Of a DNA stretch of 56,585 nt, positions 47,883 through 56,585 are shown piece by piece. The notes under the pieces are model-generated. The model was not told the DNA's origin, ran no database searches, and saw only the letters and a program-made list of their open reading frames with translations. This stretch comes from an uncultured Clostridium sp. (GTDB taxonomy: Bacteria; Bacillota; Clostridia; TANB77; CAG-508). Position 1 is the stretch's first letter; each line of letters begins with the position of its first letter. Both the position numbers and the translations under genes were made by a program. The stretch lies in contig CAOJHH010000004.1 of the NCBI GenBank assembly GCA_948436025.1, forward strand, positions 1 through 56,585, written 5' to 3'.

Positions 47883-48005
47883 GGTTTTTGTTTTTTATTA
47901 ATTTTTTCTCTTTTGCCTCCTTAATTTTCCTTTTTTCTTATTGTTTACATTTTTTCCATAAATATGCACATTTCCTCTATTCTCATTTAAATAACAATAG
48001 CATTG

Positions 48006-48034
48006 TAAATACCTTTTTCTTATTTAATTGTCAA
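48006..48034 (-). promoter_or_regulatory. Promoter of the pilin-like gene
   Basis: TTGACA at 48029-48034, 17-base spacer, TATTTA at 48006-48011 on the minus strand. Confidence 0.6.
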
Positions 48035-48147
48035 TGTACACATTTATTTATGTCTCTACTTTACCATTAGGTATAGTTATTTGTCAGGTGGGTGTTTCCA
48101 CTTTTTTCAGTTTTATTCTTAAACGATTTTTTCAATTCCGTTAAAAG

Positions 48148-48173
48148 AAAAATAGAGTTATGCTTCACAAACA
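48148..48173 (-). terminator. Terminator after murD
   Basis: Minus strand GGAGTTGTG..CATAACTC followed by TATTTTT. Confidence 0.65.
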
Positions 48174-48235
48174 CAACTCCATAAAAGTTTTAAATTTTTT
48201 CTATATAATCTTATTATATGGTATTCTATCATTAC

Positions 48236-49615
48236 TCATTCTTCTATTTCTTCCTTTTTCACCAATTCCTTAAAAATTCTTCCTCGTTCTTGGAAGTTTT
48301 TAAAATACCCATAACTAGAGGCTGCTGGTGATAGTAAACAAATGCTTTCCTTTCTTGTTAACGTTTTTGCTTGTTTTACTGCTTCTTCCATGGTTTGTAC
48401 CATTATTATGGTATGCCTTTTATCTTCTCGAATAGCTTCAAAAATAGCCTCTCCTGTTTTTGGTAAACAGATAATGTGTTCTACTTTACTTTCTTTTAAG
48501 AAATGAATTAACTTTGTTTGATTAACCCCTCTATCGTTTCCCCCCACAATTAATGTATTTACTTTTTCTAATGTTTCGATGGCATCAATGGTCGCTTCTG
48601 GTATGGTGGCAATGGAGTTATTGTAGTATTCCACATTGTCAAAAGTGCCTACAAATTCCATTCGATGTTCTAATGGTTCAAAGGTATTAATGGTTTGGAC
48701 CGTTTTTGCTAAATCTAATTGTAAAATTTGGCTTACTGCTAATACAAACATAATGTTATTTAACATATAATTTCCTTTTAGTTTTCGTTCTTCTTCTGCA
48801 TTGTATAATAGTTTTTCGTTTTGGTATACTTTATTGTCTTTTAAATAAATGACATGTTTTCTTTCTTCTTTTTTCTCTTCCTTTATTGTAATTCCATAAT
48901 CGTTTTCTTTAAAATGATACTGATATTGTTTCATAAGTTCATTATCCATATTAAAAATTGTAATGTCATTTTTTTCTTGATATTTCACAATATTGTATTT
49001 CGCTTCTATATATTTTTCTAACGATTCATAATGGTCTAAATGTTCTTCATAAACATTTAATAAAATTCCGATATTGGGAGACTTTTTTACATATTCTAGC
49101 CCATGGGATGAAATTTCTAATACTATGGTTTCATCTTTTTGAATTTCTTCCATTTCATCAAAAATAGGAATTCCGATGTTTCCTAATAATCTTGTTTTTC
49201 TTCCTTGGTCTTGTAACATTTTATAAATTAGAGAACTGGTGGTGCTTTTTCCTTTGGTTCCCGTAATTCCAATGGTATAGCAAGGCATGAATTCCAAAAA
49301 CAATTCTAATTGTGAGGTTACTTTATGAAGAAAATTTGTGGTGTCCATTCCCTTAAAACTGACTCCTGGTGATTTTAAGATAATATCGTATTGTTCCATC
49401 TTTGTTAAATATTCGTCTCCTGTATAAAAGCTAAGATTTTTGTCTTTTTCTAAATATTCTTTTTCTTCTTTAAAATCTTGCTTATGGTATCTTATGGCAA
49501 GTGGTTTTTGTGGGAAATGTTTTCTTAAAAATTGATACGTCGATTTTCCTTCTACCCCAAACCCTAATATCAATATTTTTTTATCTTCTAAATACTTTAT
49601 TAATTCTGTTTGCAT
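48236..49615 (-). CDS. murD: UDP-N-acetylmuramoylalanine-glutamate ligase, likely the MurL-linked type
   Basis: Mur ligase adding glutamate to UDP-MurNAc-L-Ala. From ATG 49615 (MQTELIKYLED; ATG 49627 upstream also possible), 459 residues. N-terminal Rossmann domain ILILGFGVEGKSTY, ATP loop GITGTKGKSTTSSLIYKML, IVLEISSHGLE, and VEYYNNSIATIPEATIDAI with the C-terminal LLSPAASSYGYF. It sits directly upstream of the homologue of MurL, 20 bases apart at most. In organisms with MurL the partner ligase (MurD2) adds L-Glu, which MurL then epimerises; this one may be of that type. Intact. Confidence 0.9.
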   Translation of the reverse strand: MQTELIKYLEDKKILILGFGVEGKSTYQFLRKHFPQKPLAIRYHKQDFKEEKEYLEKDKNLSFYTGDEYLTKMEQYDIILKSPGVSFKGMDTTNFLHKVTSQLELFLEFMPCYTIGITGTKGKSTTSSLIYKMLQDQGRKTRLLGNIGIPIFDEMEEIQKDETIVLEISSHGLEYVKKSPNIGILLNVYEEHLDHYESLEKYIEAKYNIVKYQEKNDITIFNMDNELMKQYQYHFKENDYGITIKEEKKEERKHVIYLKDNKVYQNEKLLYNAEEERKLKGNYMLNNIMFVLAVSQILQLDLAKTVQTINTFEPLEHRMEFVGTFDNVEYYNNSIATIPEATIDAIETLEKVNTLIVGGNDRGVNQTKLIHFLKESKVEHIICLPKTGEAIFEAIREDKRHTIIMVQTMEEAVKQAKTLTRKESICLLSPAASSYGYFKNFQERGRIFKELVKKEEIEE

Positions 49616-49670
49616 ATACAATATCATTCCTTCCTCGCTTGGTTCAAAATGCACACATCGTTTGAAAAGT

Positions 49671-51041
49671 TTATTTTATATTAAGTTTCTCTTTTAACAT
49701 ATCATTTAATTCTTTTGGTACGTTATTTTTTTCGTTATACCTTTTTGTAATATCTTGGGTAATATCCACCATATAATCATTTTCTTTATAGAATTTTAAT
49801 AAATATGGAATTTCTTTTTCTTGTTTTTCTAGTTTTTGAATCGTAGTTGTAAGTGCATAATTTACTTCTTCATATGTTCCTACACATTCAAATGGTTTTG
49901 TTTTTCCTTGTCCGCATAATTCCTTAAAGGTTTCTAGTAAATTTTCCTTCTGAAATAAGTCTTTCCCAAATATTTTTATTAATTCCTCTTTATATAAAAA
50001 TGGACTTAAAATAATAAAAACAAATAAGCATTTGGGGCACTCTCCACACCATTCCCAAGGAATACTTTTACTTCCTACATTGCAACTTCTAAAAATGGAA
50101 TGATATTTTGGATTTTGGGAAAATAGTTTTGCAATTTGTAATTCGTTTAATGGGCGTAATAAACTAAAATAGTATACTCCTGCTTTTAAATATTGGCTCG
50201 AATAATCAGCAAAGTCTTGTTCAAATTCATAGCTTTTTGAATATTGATGATTAATTTTTTCTCCTTCTACATTACTTTCTTCTGCACTTGATTCATTGGA
50301 TAAGGCTACATATTTCTTATTGGTTAGAAAAGCAATAAAATAGGATAAAAAGGCAAGAAGCGAAGAAAATGGTGTATGTCCGTTTAAATATCCTTTTTTA
50401 TTTAGTCCCAATAATTCAGAATCAATCGTTCTTGTTACTTCGATGATTTGATTGTCATTATACCCTGCTATTTTTGCACTTTGCAAGGATGGTTCTTTTC
50501 CACCAATCATAAGGCAATAATTATCGTTTTTATTTTGCTTTAGTAATTCCAAGGTAACAGTAGAGTCTTTTCCTCCACCAATTGGAATTAGTGTTCCTTT
50601 TAATTCGCCTATTTCTATATCTTTTAACTCTTTATATGGTGCTTCTACTGTTATTTTCATCATCTCTTCTTGTGATATATCAATTTGATTAATATAGCGA
50701 TATTCTCCTAATCCATTATAGTAAAGTTTTTGAAACCACTTCATTTGTTCTTCATTTAAATATCCACATTTTACAAGTACATTCGGAGAACATGTGCATT
50801 TCCAGTAACTAACTAGCTCCACCATTCCAATATGAAATACTAAATTTCTCACAAAGTCGTTGTCTATCTCTCGAAAAGGAATCTCCTTCTTTTTTATTTC
50901 AATTTTAGGATGAAACTCACATAATCCAACAATTTCAAAATCAAATTGCAAAACAATTTGATTTTCGTTCTCTTTCACATGATAGTCATGATAAATAAAT
51001 GTTGGATATCGCTTTCTTAATTCTAGGAACTTTTCATTCAT
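49671..51041 (-). CDS. murL: UDP-N-acetyl-alpha-D-muramoyl-L-alanyl-L-glutamate epimerase-like MurL
   Basis: 456-residue PP-loop-type protein matching the MurL family, which epimerises the terminal L-Glu of UDP-MurNAc-L-Ala-L-Glu to D-Glu. The PP-loop is LIPIGGGKDSTVTLELL (SGGxDS type, here GGGKDS); also SNESSAEESN and a four-cysteine region SCNVGSKSIPWEWCGECPKCLF that can bind metal. Lying next to murD, as in Xanthomonas, it offers a route to D-Glu that does not need glutamate racemase MurI. Start ATG 51041, seven bases after GGAG; ATG 51047 alternative. Confidence 0.8.
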   Translation of the reverse strand: MNEKFLELRKRYPTFIYHDYHVKENENQIVLQFDFEIVGLCEFHPKIEIKKKEIPFREIDNDFVRNLVFHIGMVELVSYWKCTCSPNVLVKCGYLNEEQMKWFQKLYYNGLGEYRYINQIDISQEEMMKITVEAPYKELKDIEIGELKGTLIPIGGGKDSTVTLELLKQNKNDNYCLMIGGKEPSLQSAKIAGYNDNQIIEVTRTIDSELLGLNKKGYLNGHTPFSSLLAFLSYFIAFLTNKKYVALSNESSAEESNVEGEKINHQYSKSYEFEQDFADYSSQYLKAGVYYFSLLRPLNELQIAKLFSQNPKYHSIFRSCNVGSKSIPWEWCGECPKCLFVFIILSPFLYKEELIKIFGKDLFQKENLLETFKELCGQGKTKPFECVGTYEEVNYALTTTIQKLEKQEKEIPYLLKFYKENDYMVDITQDITKRYNEKNNVPKELNDMLKEKLNIK

Positions 51042-51051
51042 ACTCATTCTC

Positions 51052-51492
51052 CTAACTTTCTATATACTTCACAAATCCATATTCTATATTTCCCTTTGGG
51101 CAATCTTTTAATTCATATAACAAAGTACAACCCATTTTTTCATAAAATCCTTTTGCTTGAAAATCGAGTGTTTCTACTCTAATTCCTACTAAATTTCTTT
51201 GTTTTGCATATTCCTCTAGCTTTTTAAAAATGGATGTTCCAAGGCTTTTCCCTCTATATTCATCACTAATAAATGTTTTTTGAATTTGTAACCACTGTAA
51301 GGCTTCATATACTACCATTCCACCTATGATTTTTCCATTTTCAAAGGCATAACAACCAAATACTTCTTTTTCTTTCGGTTCATCACTTCTATTTTTAAAA
51401 TATGGTGTCTTTCCATTTTCATTATTATACTTATGAATTCCTCTACTAATATATTGGTAATTCTCTATTTTGTTACTTATTTCTATTTTCAT
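51052..51492 (-). CDS. GNAT-family N-acetyltransferase
   Basis: 146-residue acetyltransferase. Acetyl-CoA motif A: QKTFISDEYRGKSLGTSIFKKLEEYAKQRNLVGIRVETL (R/QxxGxG/A as YRGKSLG), with FYEKMGC in motif B. Substrate unknown; position next to murL may suggest wall precursors, but GNATs are scattered widely. AGGAGGAG precedes the start. Confidence 0.85.
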   Translation of the reverse strand: MKIEISNKIENYQYISRGIHKYNNENGKTPYFKNRSDEPKEKEVFGCYAFENGKIIGGMVVYEALQWLQIQKTFISDEYRGKSLGTSIFKKLEEYAKQRNLVGIRVETLDFQAKGFYEKMGCTLLYELKDCPKGNIEYGFVKYIES

Positions 51493-51503
51493 ATCTTCTC
51501 CTC

Positions 51504-53873
51504 CTATTTTCGAAGCTCTGCTCCTAGTGTTTTTTCTAAATCTACAATAATTTTTTCTAGTAACTTGTTGATTTCTTCGTCGGTTAGGGTTCTGTCGTTT
51601 GTATTAAATTCTAGTGAATAAGACATGCTCTTTTTTCCTTTTTCTATGTTGGAACCGGTGTATAGGTCAAATATTTTTGTGCCTATTAATAAGGAGCCTG
51701 CTGATTTTTTGATTTGTTTTTGTAGTTCTTCATTGGTGATTTCTTTTTTTACTACCATGCTTAGGTCTTTTTTTACGACTGGATATTTTGAAATTTCTTT
51801 GTATTTCATTTTTCCTGTTTTTTTGCTTAGTAATTTATCTAGGTTTATTTCAAATACGAATACATCATTTTGTGTTTTTTTCGGATGTACTTTTCCTATG
51901 ATACCAATCATTTCTCCATTTAGGTTGATTTCGGCACTTTGTCCTTTGTGGAATTCTTGTGGTACTTCTTTTAACGGAATAAAACTGTATCTTCCTACAT
52001 ATCCTAAATAATCTAGCATTTCTTCTACAATCCCTTTTATGACATAGAAATCTACTTTTTTACTTGTCATTCCTATATGATATTCGCCAGAAAGTAAAGC
52101 TGCTAATTTTCTTTCTTCTCCATATTCTTTGTCTTTTTTGTAAAAGCTTTTTCCAATTTCAAAAATGGATACCTCTTTTACATTTCTTGCGATATTGTAT
52201 TCGTAAATTTTATATAAAGATGGCAAAATGCTTGCTCTTAAAGTGTTTCTTTCTTCGGTTAGTGGGTCTAATAGTTTTAGTGTTTCTACCTTGTCATCTT
52301 TCATGAATTGTTTGGCTTCTTTGTCATTTACTAAAATATAAGATAACGTTTCGTTTAAGCCTAAATCAATCATTTTGTTTCTAATTTGTCTTGTCGTTTT
52401 ATCATAACTTCCTGGTTTTAATGGCATAACTGGCAAAGTACCTTCTATATTGTCTACTCCATAAATACGCCCTACTTCTTCAATTAGGTCTTCTGGTATA
52501 GAAATATCTATTCTTCTTGTTGGAACAGATACGGTTATCATATCTGGTTTTACTTCATAAGTAAAACCAAGTCTTCTAAACGCATCTAAGATACTTTCTT
52601 TTGGTATATTTAATCCTAAAATATCCGTAATTTTCTTAAAGGTTATATCAATTTTTTTATCTTCTTTATTTGTGGTATCGTATCTTGCCATTCCTCCTAC
52701 AATTTCGGCATCTGCATATTTTTCTAGCATATGGCATGCACGCTCTATGGCAAGATAGGTTCTATTTGGGTCTAACCCTTTTTCAAAACGAGAACTTGCT
52801 TCACTTCGTAGAATTTTTTTCGAGGTACATCTTACTTTAATTGCATCAAATATAGCTGCTTCAATGATGATATTTTTCGTGGTTTCTTCAATTTCGGTAT
52901 CTAGCCCTCCCATTACTCCGGCAAGTCCTATGGCTCTTGTTCCATCGGATATGACGATATCCTCTTTTGATAAATTTCTTTTGATACCATCTAATGTCAT
53001 CAATTCTTCTGCTTCATTTGCCATTCTTACTTCTAACATTCCTTTTAAAGAATCAGCGTCATAGAAGTGTAGTGGTTGACCCGTTTCTAGCATAACATAA
53101 TTGCTAATATCCACTACATTGTTGATTGGTCGTATGCCAGAAGCCATCAATCTATTTTTGATAAAGGCTGGGCTTTCTTTAATCGTTACATTTTTTACTT
53201 TTTTAGATAAAAAGATACTGCAATTGTCGGTAGCAATGTTTAATTTAAACGTATCGTTTATATTTTCTTTGTTTTCACTATAGGATACCTCCATTGGTTT
53301 TACTTTTTTATCGTAAATCGCTCCTATTTCATATGCCATTCCTAATATACTTAGTAAATCTCCACGGTTGGCAGTTAGTTCAAAATCGATTACTTCATCG
53401 TCTAATTCTAATTGTTTGATTGGGTCTTCTCCTACTTGTGCATTACTTGGTAATTCATGAATCCCATTTTTATCCGCTTCGGTTAGGAATTTACTTTCTA
53501 ATCCTAATTCTTGCATAGAACACAACATTCCATTAGATTCTTGCCCTCTTATCATTCCTTTTTTTATTTTGAAGTCCCCTGGTAGTTCGGCACCTACTTG
53601 TGCTACAATTACTTTTAATCCTTTTCTTACATTTGGGGCACCACATACAATGTTTAGTATTTCACTTCCAATATTGACTTTACAAATGTGTAAATGGTCA
53701 GAATCTGGGTGCATTTCACATTCGATTACTTCCCCTACAATTAGTTTGGTTGCATTAATTAATTTTTCTGCACTATCGTATTCATTTCCTACCCCTGTCA
53801 TATCTTCTGCAAGTTTTTTTACCTCTACATCAATATCCACATAATCTTTTACAAAATTGGTACTTAATTTCAT
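51504..53873 (-). CDS. pheT: Phenylalanyl-tRNA synthetase beta subunit
   Basis: 789-residue PheRS beta chain. N-terminal EMAP/tRNA-binding domain (ILNIVCGAPNVRKGLKVIVAQ), B3/B4 editing domain (DVSNYVMLETGQPLHFYD), B5, catalytic-like domain, and the C-terminal FDX-ACB fold (ISKYPVVKKDLSMVV ... DLEKTLGAELRK). Start one base from the pheS stop with AAGGAG. No in-frame CGG. Secure. Confidence 0.98.
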   Translation of the reverse strand: MKLSTNFVKDYVDIDVEVKKLAEDMTGVGNEYDSAEKLINATKLIVGEVIECEMHPDSDHLHICKVNIGSEILNIVCGAPNVRKGLKVIVAQVGAELPGDFKIKKGMIRGQESNGMLCSMQELGLESKFLTEADKNGIHELPSNAQVGEDPIKQLELDDEVIDFELTANRGDLLSILGMAYEIGAIYDKKVKPMEVSYSENKENINDTFKLNIATDNCSIFLSKKVKNVTIKESPAFIKNRLMASGIRPINNVVDISNYVMLETGQPLHFYDADSLKGMLEVRMANEAEELMTLDGIKRNLSKEDIVISDGTRAIGLAGVMGGLDTEIEETTKNIIIEAAIFDAIKVRCTSKKILRSEASSRFEKGLDPNRTYLAIERACHMLEKYADAEIVGGMARYDTTNKEDKKIDITFKKITDILGLNIPKESILDAFRRLGFTYEVKPDMITVSVPTRRIDISIPEDLIEEVGRIYGVDNIEGTLPVMPLKPGSYDKTTRQIRNKMIDLGLNETLSYILVNDKEAKQFMKDDKVETLKLLDPLTEERNTLRASILPSLYKIYEYNIARNVKEVSIFEIGKSFYKKDKEYGEERKLAALLSGEYHIGMTSKKVDFYVIKGIVEEMLDYLGYVGRYSFIPLKEVPQEFHKGQSAEINLNGEMIGIIGKVHPKKTQNDVFVFEINLDKLLSKKTGKMKYKEISKYPVVKKDLSMVVKKEITNEELQKQIKKSAGSLLIGTKIFDLYTGSNIEKGKKSMSYSLEFNTNDRTLTDEEINKLLEKIIVDLEKTLGAELRK

Positions 53874-54929
53874 CTATATTCTCCTTTCTGATTCATTATC
53901 TTTTCGGTCAAATTGACTTAAAAATCTTACATCATTTGCATATAGCAAACGAATATCGGTAATTCCGTATTTAAACATTGCCAAACGGTCTAGTCCTGTT
54001 CCAAAAGCAAATCCACTGTATTTTTCTGGGTCATATCCATTCATTTTTAATACATTTGGGTGCACCATTCCAGAACCTAGTATTTCAATCCAACCCGTTT
54101 GTTTACAAAGATTACATCCTTTTCCTCCACATTTAAAGCAACTTACATCAACTTCATAAGATGGTTCCGTAAATGGGAAATAACTTGGTCTAAAACGTAG
54201 TTTAGAATCTTTTCCTAACATATGGCGAACAAATATTTCTAAGGTTCCTTTTAAATGAGCAAGGCTAATGCCTTCATCAATAACCAATCCTTCAATTTGA
54301 CCAAATTGATGAGAATGAGTTGCATCGTCATCTCTACGGTAGGTTTTTCCCGGGCATATGACACGAATTGGTGTTTTTTCTTTGTTTGCCATCATGGTTC
54401 GTGCCTGCACAGAAGATGTCTGGGTTCTTAGTAAGTATTCTGTAGTAATGTAGAAAGTGTCTTGCATATCTCTTGCTGGGTGTCCTTTTGGAAGATTTAG
54501 TCTTTCAAAACAATATTCGTCGGTTTCTAATTCTGGTCCATCTACTACATCATACCCCATGGAGACAAATAAGTCTTCTAATTCTTCAATAATGCGGTTT
54601 ACTGGATGTTTGCTTCCTCTTCTTACTTTAGAAGAAGGAAGAGTAATATCAATAGTTTCTTCTTCCAATTTTTGTTGTAATTTTGCCTCTTCTAATTCTT
54701 CGGTTTTGGTATGCATTAAAGTTTCTAACTCATCTCGTACCTTATTTACTAGTTCTCCAACCACTGGTCTTTCCTCAGGAGTCAACGCTCCCATTCCTCT
54801 TAGTACTGCTGTCAATTCTCCTTTTTTCCCTAAATACTTCACACGTACCGCATCCACACTTTGCAAATCCTCTGCCTTTGCAATCTCTTCTTTAGCAAGC
54901 TCCTTAATTTTCTCAATTTGTTCTTTCAT
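53874..54929 (-). CDS. pheS: Phenylalanyl-tRNA synthetase alpha subunit
   Basis: 351-residue PheRS alpha chain, class II core. N-terminal coiled coil ([20 protein letters not shown]), motif 2 [46 protein letters not shown], and motif 3 [19 protein letters not shown] CxxCxxxGC metal-like knuckle replaces the usual sequence here, as in several Firmicutes. Follows the nucleotidase gene in a T-box-controlled operon. No in-frame CGG. Confidence 0.98.
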   Translation of the reverse strand: MKEQIEKIKELAKEEIAKAEDLQSVDAVRVKYLGKKGELTAVLRGMGALTPEERPVVGELVNKVRDELETLMHTKTEELEEAKLQQKLEEETIDITLPSSKVRRGSKHPVNRIIEELEDLFVSMGYDVVDGPELETDEYCFERLNLPKGHPARDMQDTFYITTEYLLRTQTSSVQARTMMANKEKTPIRVICPGKTYRRDDDATHSHQFGQIEGLVIDEGISLAHLKGTLEIFVRHMLGKDSKLRFRPSYFPFTEPSYEVDVSCFKCGGKGCNLCKQTGWIEILGSGMVHPNVLKMNGYDPEKYSGFAFGTGLDRLAMFKYGITDIRLLYANDVRFLSQFDRKDNESERRI

Positions 54930-54931
54930 AA

Positions 54932-55516
54932 CTATCTTCCTTCCTTTTCTAATTGTTTTATTACATCATATACTTCCTTCCAAGTATTTACCTTTATGAT
55001 GTTATTCCCTTCGCATTCTTTGTTGTAAACTACGTCAAAAGTAATTACTGGTATTAACAAAGCAATAGGAATAATATATTGTGGTTCATCATCTAGCATA
55101 ATATTTATATGATTATCCATACATACCTGTTTTTTATCCATAGTTCCTACAACCAATTTATCATATTCTATTCCATTTTCGATTAAAAATTTTTCTGTTA
55201 TTTCATATGGATTTTTAAAATATGGTTCGGTTCTTGCCGTAATAATGCAAATATAATGTCCCTCTTGTTTTAATCGTTTAATAACTTCTTTTGCATTTTC
55301 TTTTACTTTTGCCTGTAATACAATTTCTTGTAAATACTGAATACAAAATTTATCATTTTCTTCTTTTGTCCAATCGTATAAATTATAACTAGCAAATCCA
55401 TCTTCTTTCATAGGTATATTTCTCTTTATAACTTCGTTATGATACTTTTCACAATATTGTTTTACAACTGGCAACGTATCGGTTATTATATTATCCACAT
55501 CAATTCCAATCCTCAT
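54932..55516 (-). CDS. HAD-family 5'-nucleotidase (NT5C/YqfW-like)
   Basis: 194-residue HAD phosphatase with a C2-less NT5C layout. Motif [14 protein letters not shown] (DxDxxxTD form, D5 and D7), motif [11 protein letters not shown], motif III Lys around [11 protein letters not shown], motif [11 protein letters not shown]. Family members dephosphorylate pyrimidine deoxynucleotides. It is first in the unit with pheS (two bases apart) and under the Phe T-box, an unusual place for a nucleotidase. Confidence 0.82.
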   Translation of the reverse strand: MRIGIDVDNIITDTLPVVKQYCEKYHNEVIKRNIPMKEDGFASYNLYDWTKEENDKFCIQYLQEIVLQAKVKENAKEVIKRLKQEGHYICIITARTEPYFKNPYEITEKFLIENGIEYDKLVVGTMDKKQVCMDNHINIMLDDEPQYIIPIALLIPVITFDVVYNKECEGNNIIKVNTWKEVYDVIKQLEKEGR

Positions 55517-55535
55517 ATTTCCCCCTATCTCTACT

Positions 55536-55795
55536 AAAAAAATCCATTTCTTCCTAATTTCTTAGGACGAAATGGATTCGTGGTACCACCTAAATTTATT
55601 AATTTTTTAAAAATTAACCTCATAATAGCGATAACGGAGCTACCGTCTAGCTCTACTCTTATTTCAAGCTAACACTAAAAAAGTGAAATTTCAGTTACAT
55701 TTATGGATTTCGGCTCTCAGCTAATACCAAAATTCTCTTTTTCCAAAACCATCTAACCTACTTTGCTTTTTATAACGTTTTTCTATATGTGTATT
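55536..55795 (-). ncRNA. T-box leader (phenylalanine type) of the nucleotidase-pheST operon
   Basis: Minus-strand leader with the T-box core AGGTGGTACCACG (plus 55580-55592) just before a terminator: stem AATCCATTTC/GAAATGGATT followed by seven T at 55536-55578. Upstream are stem I-like segments (GAGAGCC, AATAAGAG) and TTTC/TTC triplets suited to a Phe specifier. Uncharged tRNA would block the terminator and turn on pheST. The specifier assignment rests on pheST being downstream. Confidence 0.88.
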
Positions 55796-55832
55796 ATATT
55801 ACCACAATTTGCAAAAATATTCAAGAGTTTTA

Positions 55833-55861
55833 TTGTAATTGTCTTTTAAACTTGTTATAAT
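55833..55861 (+). promoter_or_regulatory. Promoter of the toxin-antitoxin pair
   Basis: TTGTAA at 55833-55838, 17-base spacer, TATAAT at 55856-55861, 30 bases before the antitoxin ATG. Confidence 0.75.
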
Positions 55862-55890
55862 AGAATAGTACAGGAAAGGAGTTGTTTCAA

Positions 55891-56187
55891 ATGTCTGATG
55901 CACAATTACAAGCCATTAAAGATGTAATCAGAATGACACCAAAACTTACAATAGACTGTTTAAATTCAATTAGAATATTAATGGAAAAAGCAATTGATTC
56001 AGAACTACTAAAAATAGAACCTACCATTATATTAGAAAATATGGATATTACAGAAAAGGTAATGTATTTTGATTATTTAACCGAAAGTAAGAATACAAAA
56101 GAAACCGAATTAAAAAATACTATCTCTTTAGAAGAAATTTTACAAAGAGAGGGGTTGACAATAGATGACTTGCAAAATAACAATTAG
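55891..56187 (+). CDS. Antitoxin of a RelBE-like module
   Basis: 98-residue acidic protein: MSDAQLQAIKDVIRMTP, a helical middle, then TISLEEILQREGLTIDDLQNNN, the typical toxin-binding tail of RelB/YafN-type antitoxins (SLEE.L...gl). ATG 55891 is nine bases after AAAGGAG; the TTG at 55882 is less likely. It overlaps the toxin gene by 23 bases. Confidence 0.8.
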   Translation: MSDAQLQAIKDVIRMTPKLTIDCLNSIRILMEKAIDSELLKIEPTIILENMDITEKVMYFDYLTESKNTKETELKNTISLEEILQREGLTIDDLQNNN

Positions 56188-56411
56188 ACCCAAGGCATTA
56201 AAATTTATTGAAAAACAAGATAAGTCACAAAGACTCCGCATTTATAAAGCTATTTACAATCTTCCAAATGGTGACATAAAAAAATTAGTTGGTTCAAAAG
56301 ATGACTATCGCCTTCGCGTACGGAGATTATAGAATTATTTATACATTTCATCAAAACACATTTACAATTCTTGTTACAAAAGTTGCTAGTCGAGGTCAAA
56401 TTTATAAATAA
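56165..56411 (+). CDS. RelE-family toxin (mRNA interferase), one CGGA site
   Basis: 81-residue RelE/ParE-fold toxin that cleaves mRNA on the ribosome, read across CGGA at 56321-56324 (Gly53). In triplets it stops at residue 54 (RVRRL). The join reads DYRLRV-G-DYRIIYTFHQNTFTILVTKVASRGQIYK, the family signature yRlRvGdYRiiY with an almost invariant glycine and the catalytic basic residues, then kVghRg.vY. ATG 56165 sits inside the antitoxin gene after GAGAGGGG. Too short in each frame to be seen by simple ORF calling. Confidence 0.95.
56321..56324 (+). other. CGGA recoding site (Gly53, RelE-like toxin)
   Basis: CGC GTA CGG AGA TTA TAG in triplets; CGC GTA CGGA GAT TAT AGA in +1 gives RV-G-DYR, one of the clearest glycine positions of all 15. 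Confidence 0.97.
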
Positions 56412-56585
56412 ATCCTTTCATAATTCATTTTTCTTTAGATTCATTCGAATCGCACATTTCAATTTTATTTATATATTACATACTCATTATAATTAATATG
56501 TTTTTTATTTGCATTTTTATGTTAATTAGCATATAATACCTGAATCCGTGAACTATATAGAGTGATGTATTTTCATATAAATTAA
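56412..56585. other. Right-end intergenic stretch
   Basis: AT-rich, 174 bases to the window edge. I see no gene, hairpin or promoter worth calling. Confidence 0.6.

Overview
This window is an AT-rich bacterial chromosome segment from a Firmicute. It is most likely an uncultured member of the Clostridia. The support is Shine-Dalgarno starts on nearly every gene, a T-box leader, TTG/GTG starts, LPxTG/sortase pairs, RNase R, Mini-III, MutS2, RbgA, YlbF, a 3D-domain protein, and a pilin-like N-terminus (ITLVALVITIIVLLILAG) of the kind common in gut Clostridia. The exact lineage is inference.

Main result. Eleven genes look broken by frameshift, some twice, giving 15 breaks in all. Every break has the same form. 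The last in-frame codon is CGG, and the protein family continues exactly one base further on, so the four bases CGGN are read as one residue. In the +1 frame that residue is always a GGN glycine codon, and in several families it is a conserved glycine: the toxin V-G-DYR, the phosphoesterase P-G-DFSW, the P-type ATPase AS-G-SDAARN, the sortase NEI-G-NFCIAGH, and the lactonase NT-G-LL. I found no frameshift in the window that is not at CGG. The window also carries a tandem tRNA-Gly pair. One is an ordinary tRNA-Gly(UCC) with loop CUUCCAA. The other has loop CUUCCGA and a mismatched anticodon stem, so its bases 34-37 read UCCG, the exact complement of CGGA. I propose a natural four-base decoding system in which CGGN means glycine. 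Four in-frame CGGs (two in the 3D gene, one in the 116-aa gene, one in a 21-aa ORF) seem to be read as triplets or are unresolved.

Layout. 0-1.8 kb: rpsB (tsf probably just off the left edge) and a coiled-coil repeat protein. 1.8-6.2 kb: secF, secD, an HD hydrolase and a recoded membrane protein. 6.3-10.2 kb: recoded lactonase, SDR, GT2 and a PP2C-like protein. 10.2-17.7 kb: DEAD helicase, VanY-type peptidase, trmB, doubly recoded P-type ATPase, GH18 protein. 17.8-19.2 kb: nfeD and SPFH on the plus strand. 19.3-26.3 kb: inverted repeat pair, recoded phosphoesterase, tsaD, M50 peptidase, second phosphoesterase, hypothetical, lysS, 3D-domain protein. 26.4-31.5 kb: small hypothetical, recoded recN, tlyA, tRNA-Glu, recoded Mini-III gene, rbgA, membrane protein. 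31.8-37.5 kb: doubly recoded sortase, LPQTG protein, doubly recoded mutS2, GT4, membrane protein. 37.8-38.8 kb: tiny ORFs and the tRNA-Gly pair. 38.8-48 kb: flavin reductase, recoded RNase R, secG, ylbF, recoded cohesin/cadherin-like membrane protein, dockerin-bearing glucosaminidase, LPKTG protein, pilin/FGE-like protein. 48.2-55.8 kb: murD, murL, GNAT, and the T-box operon of a nucleotidase with pheS and pheT. 55.9-56.4 kb: toxin-antitoxin pair with a recoded toxin.

How it fits together. The recoded genes are mostly in repair, RNA turnover, cell surface and transport. The strongly expressed or essential genes (rpsB, lysS, pheS, pheT, tsaD, rbgA, secD, secG) contain no in-frame CGG. This suggests that CGG has been nearly emptied as an arginine codon and reused as the start of a four-base glycine word, tolerated where expression is low. 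Three families of short palindromic repeats are scattered between genes; members of one family often supply the upstream gene's stop codon.
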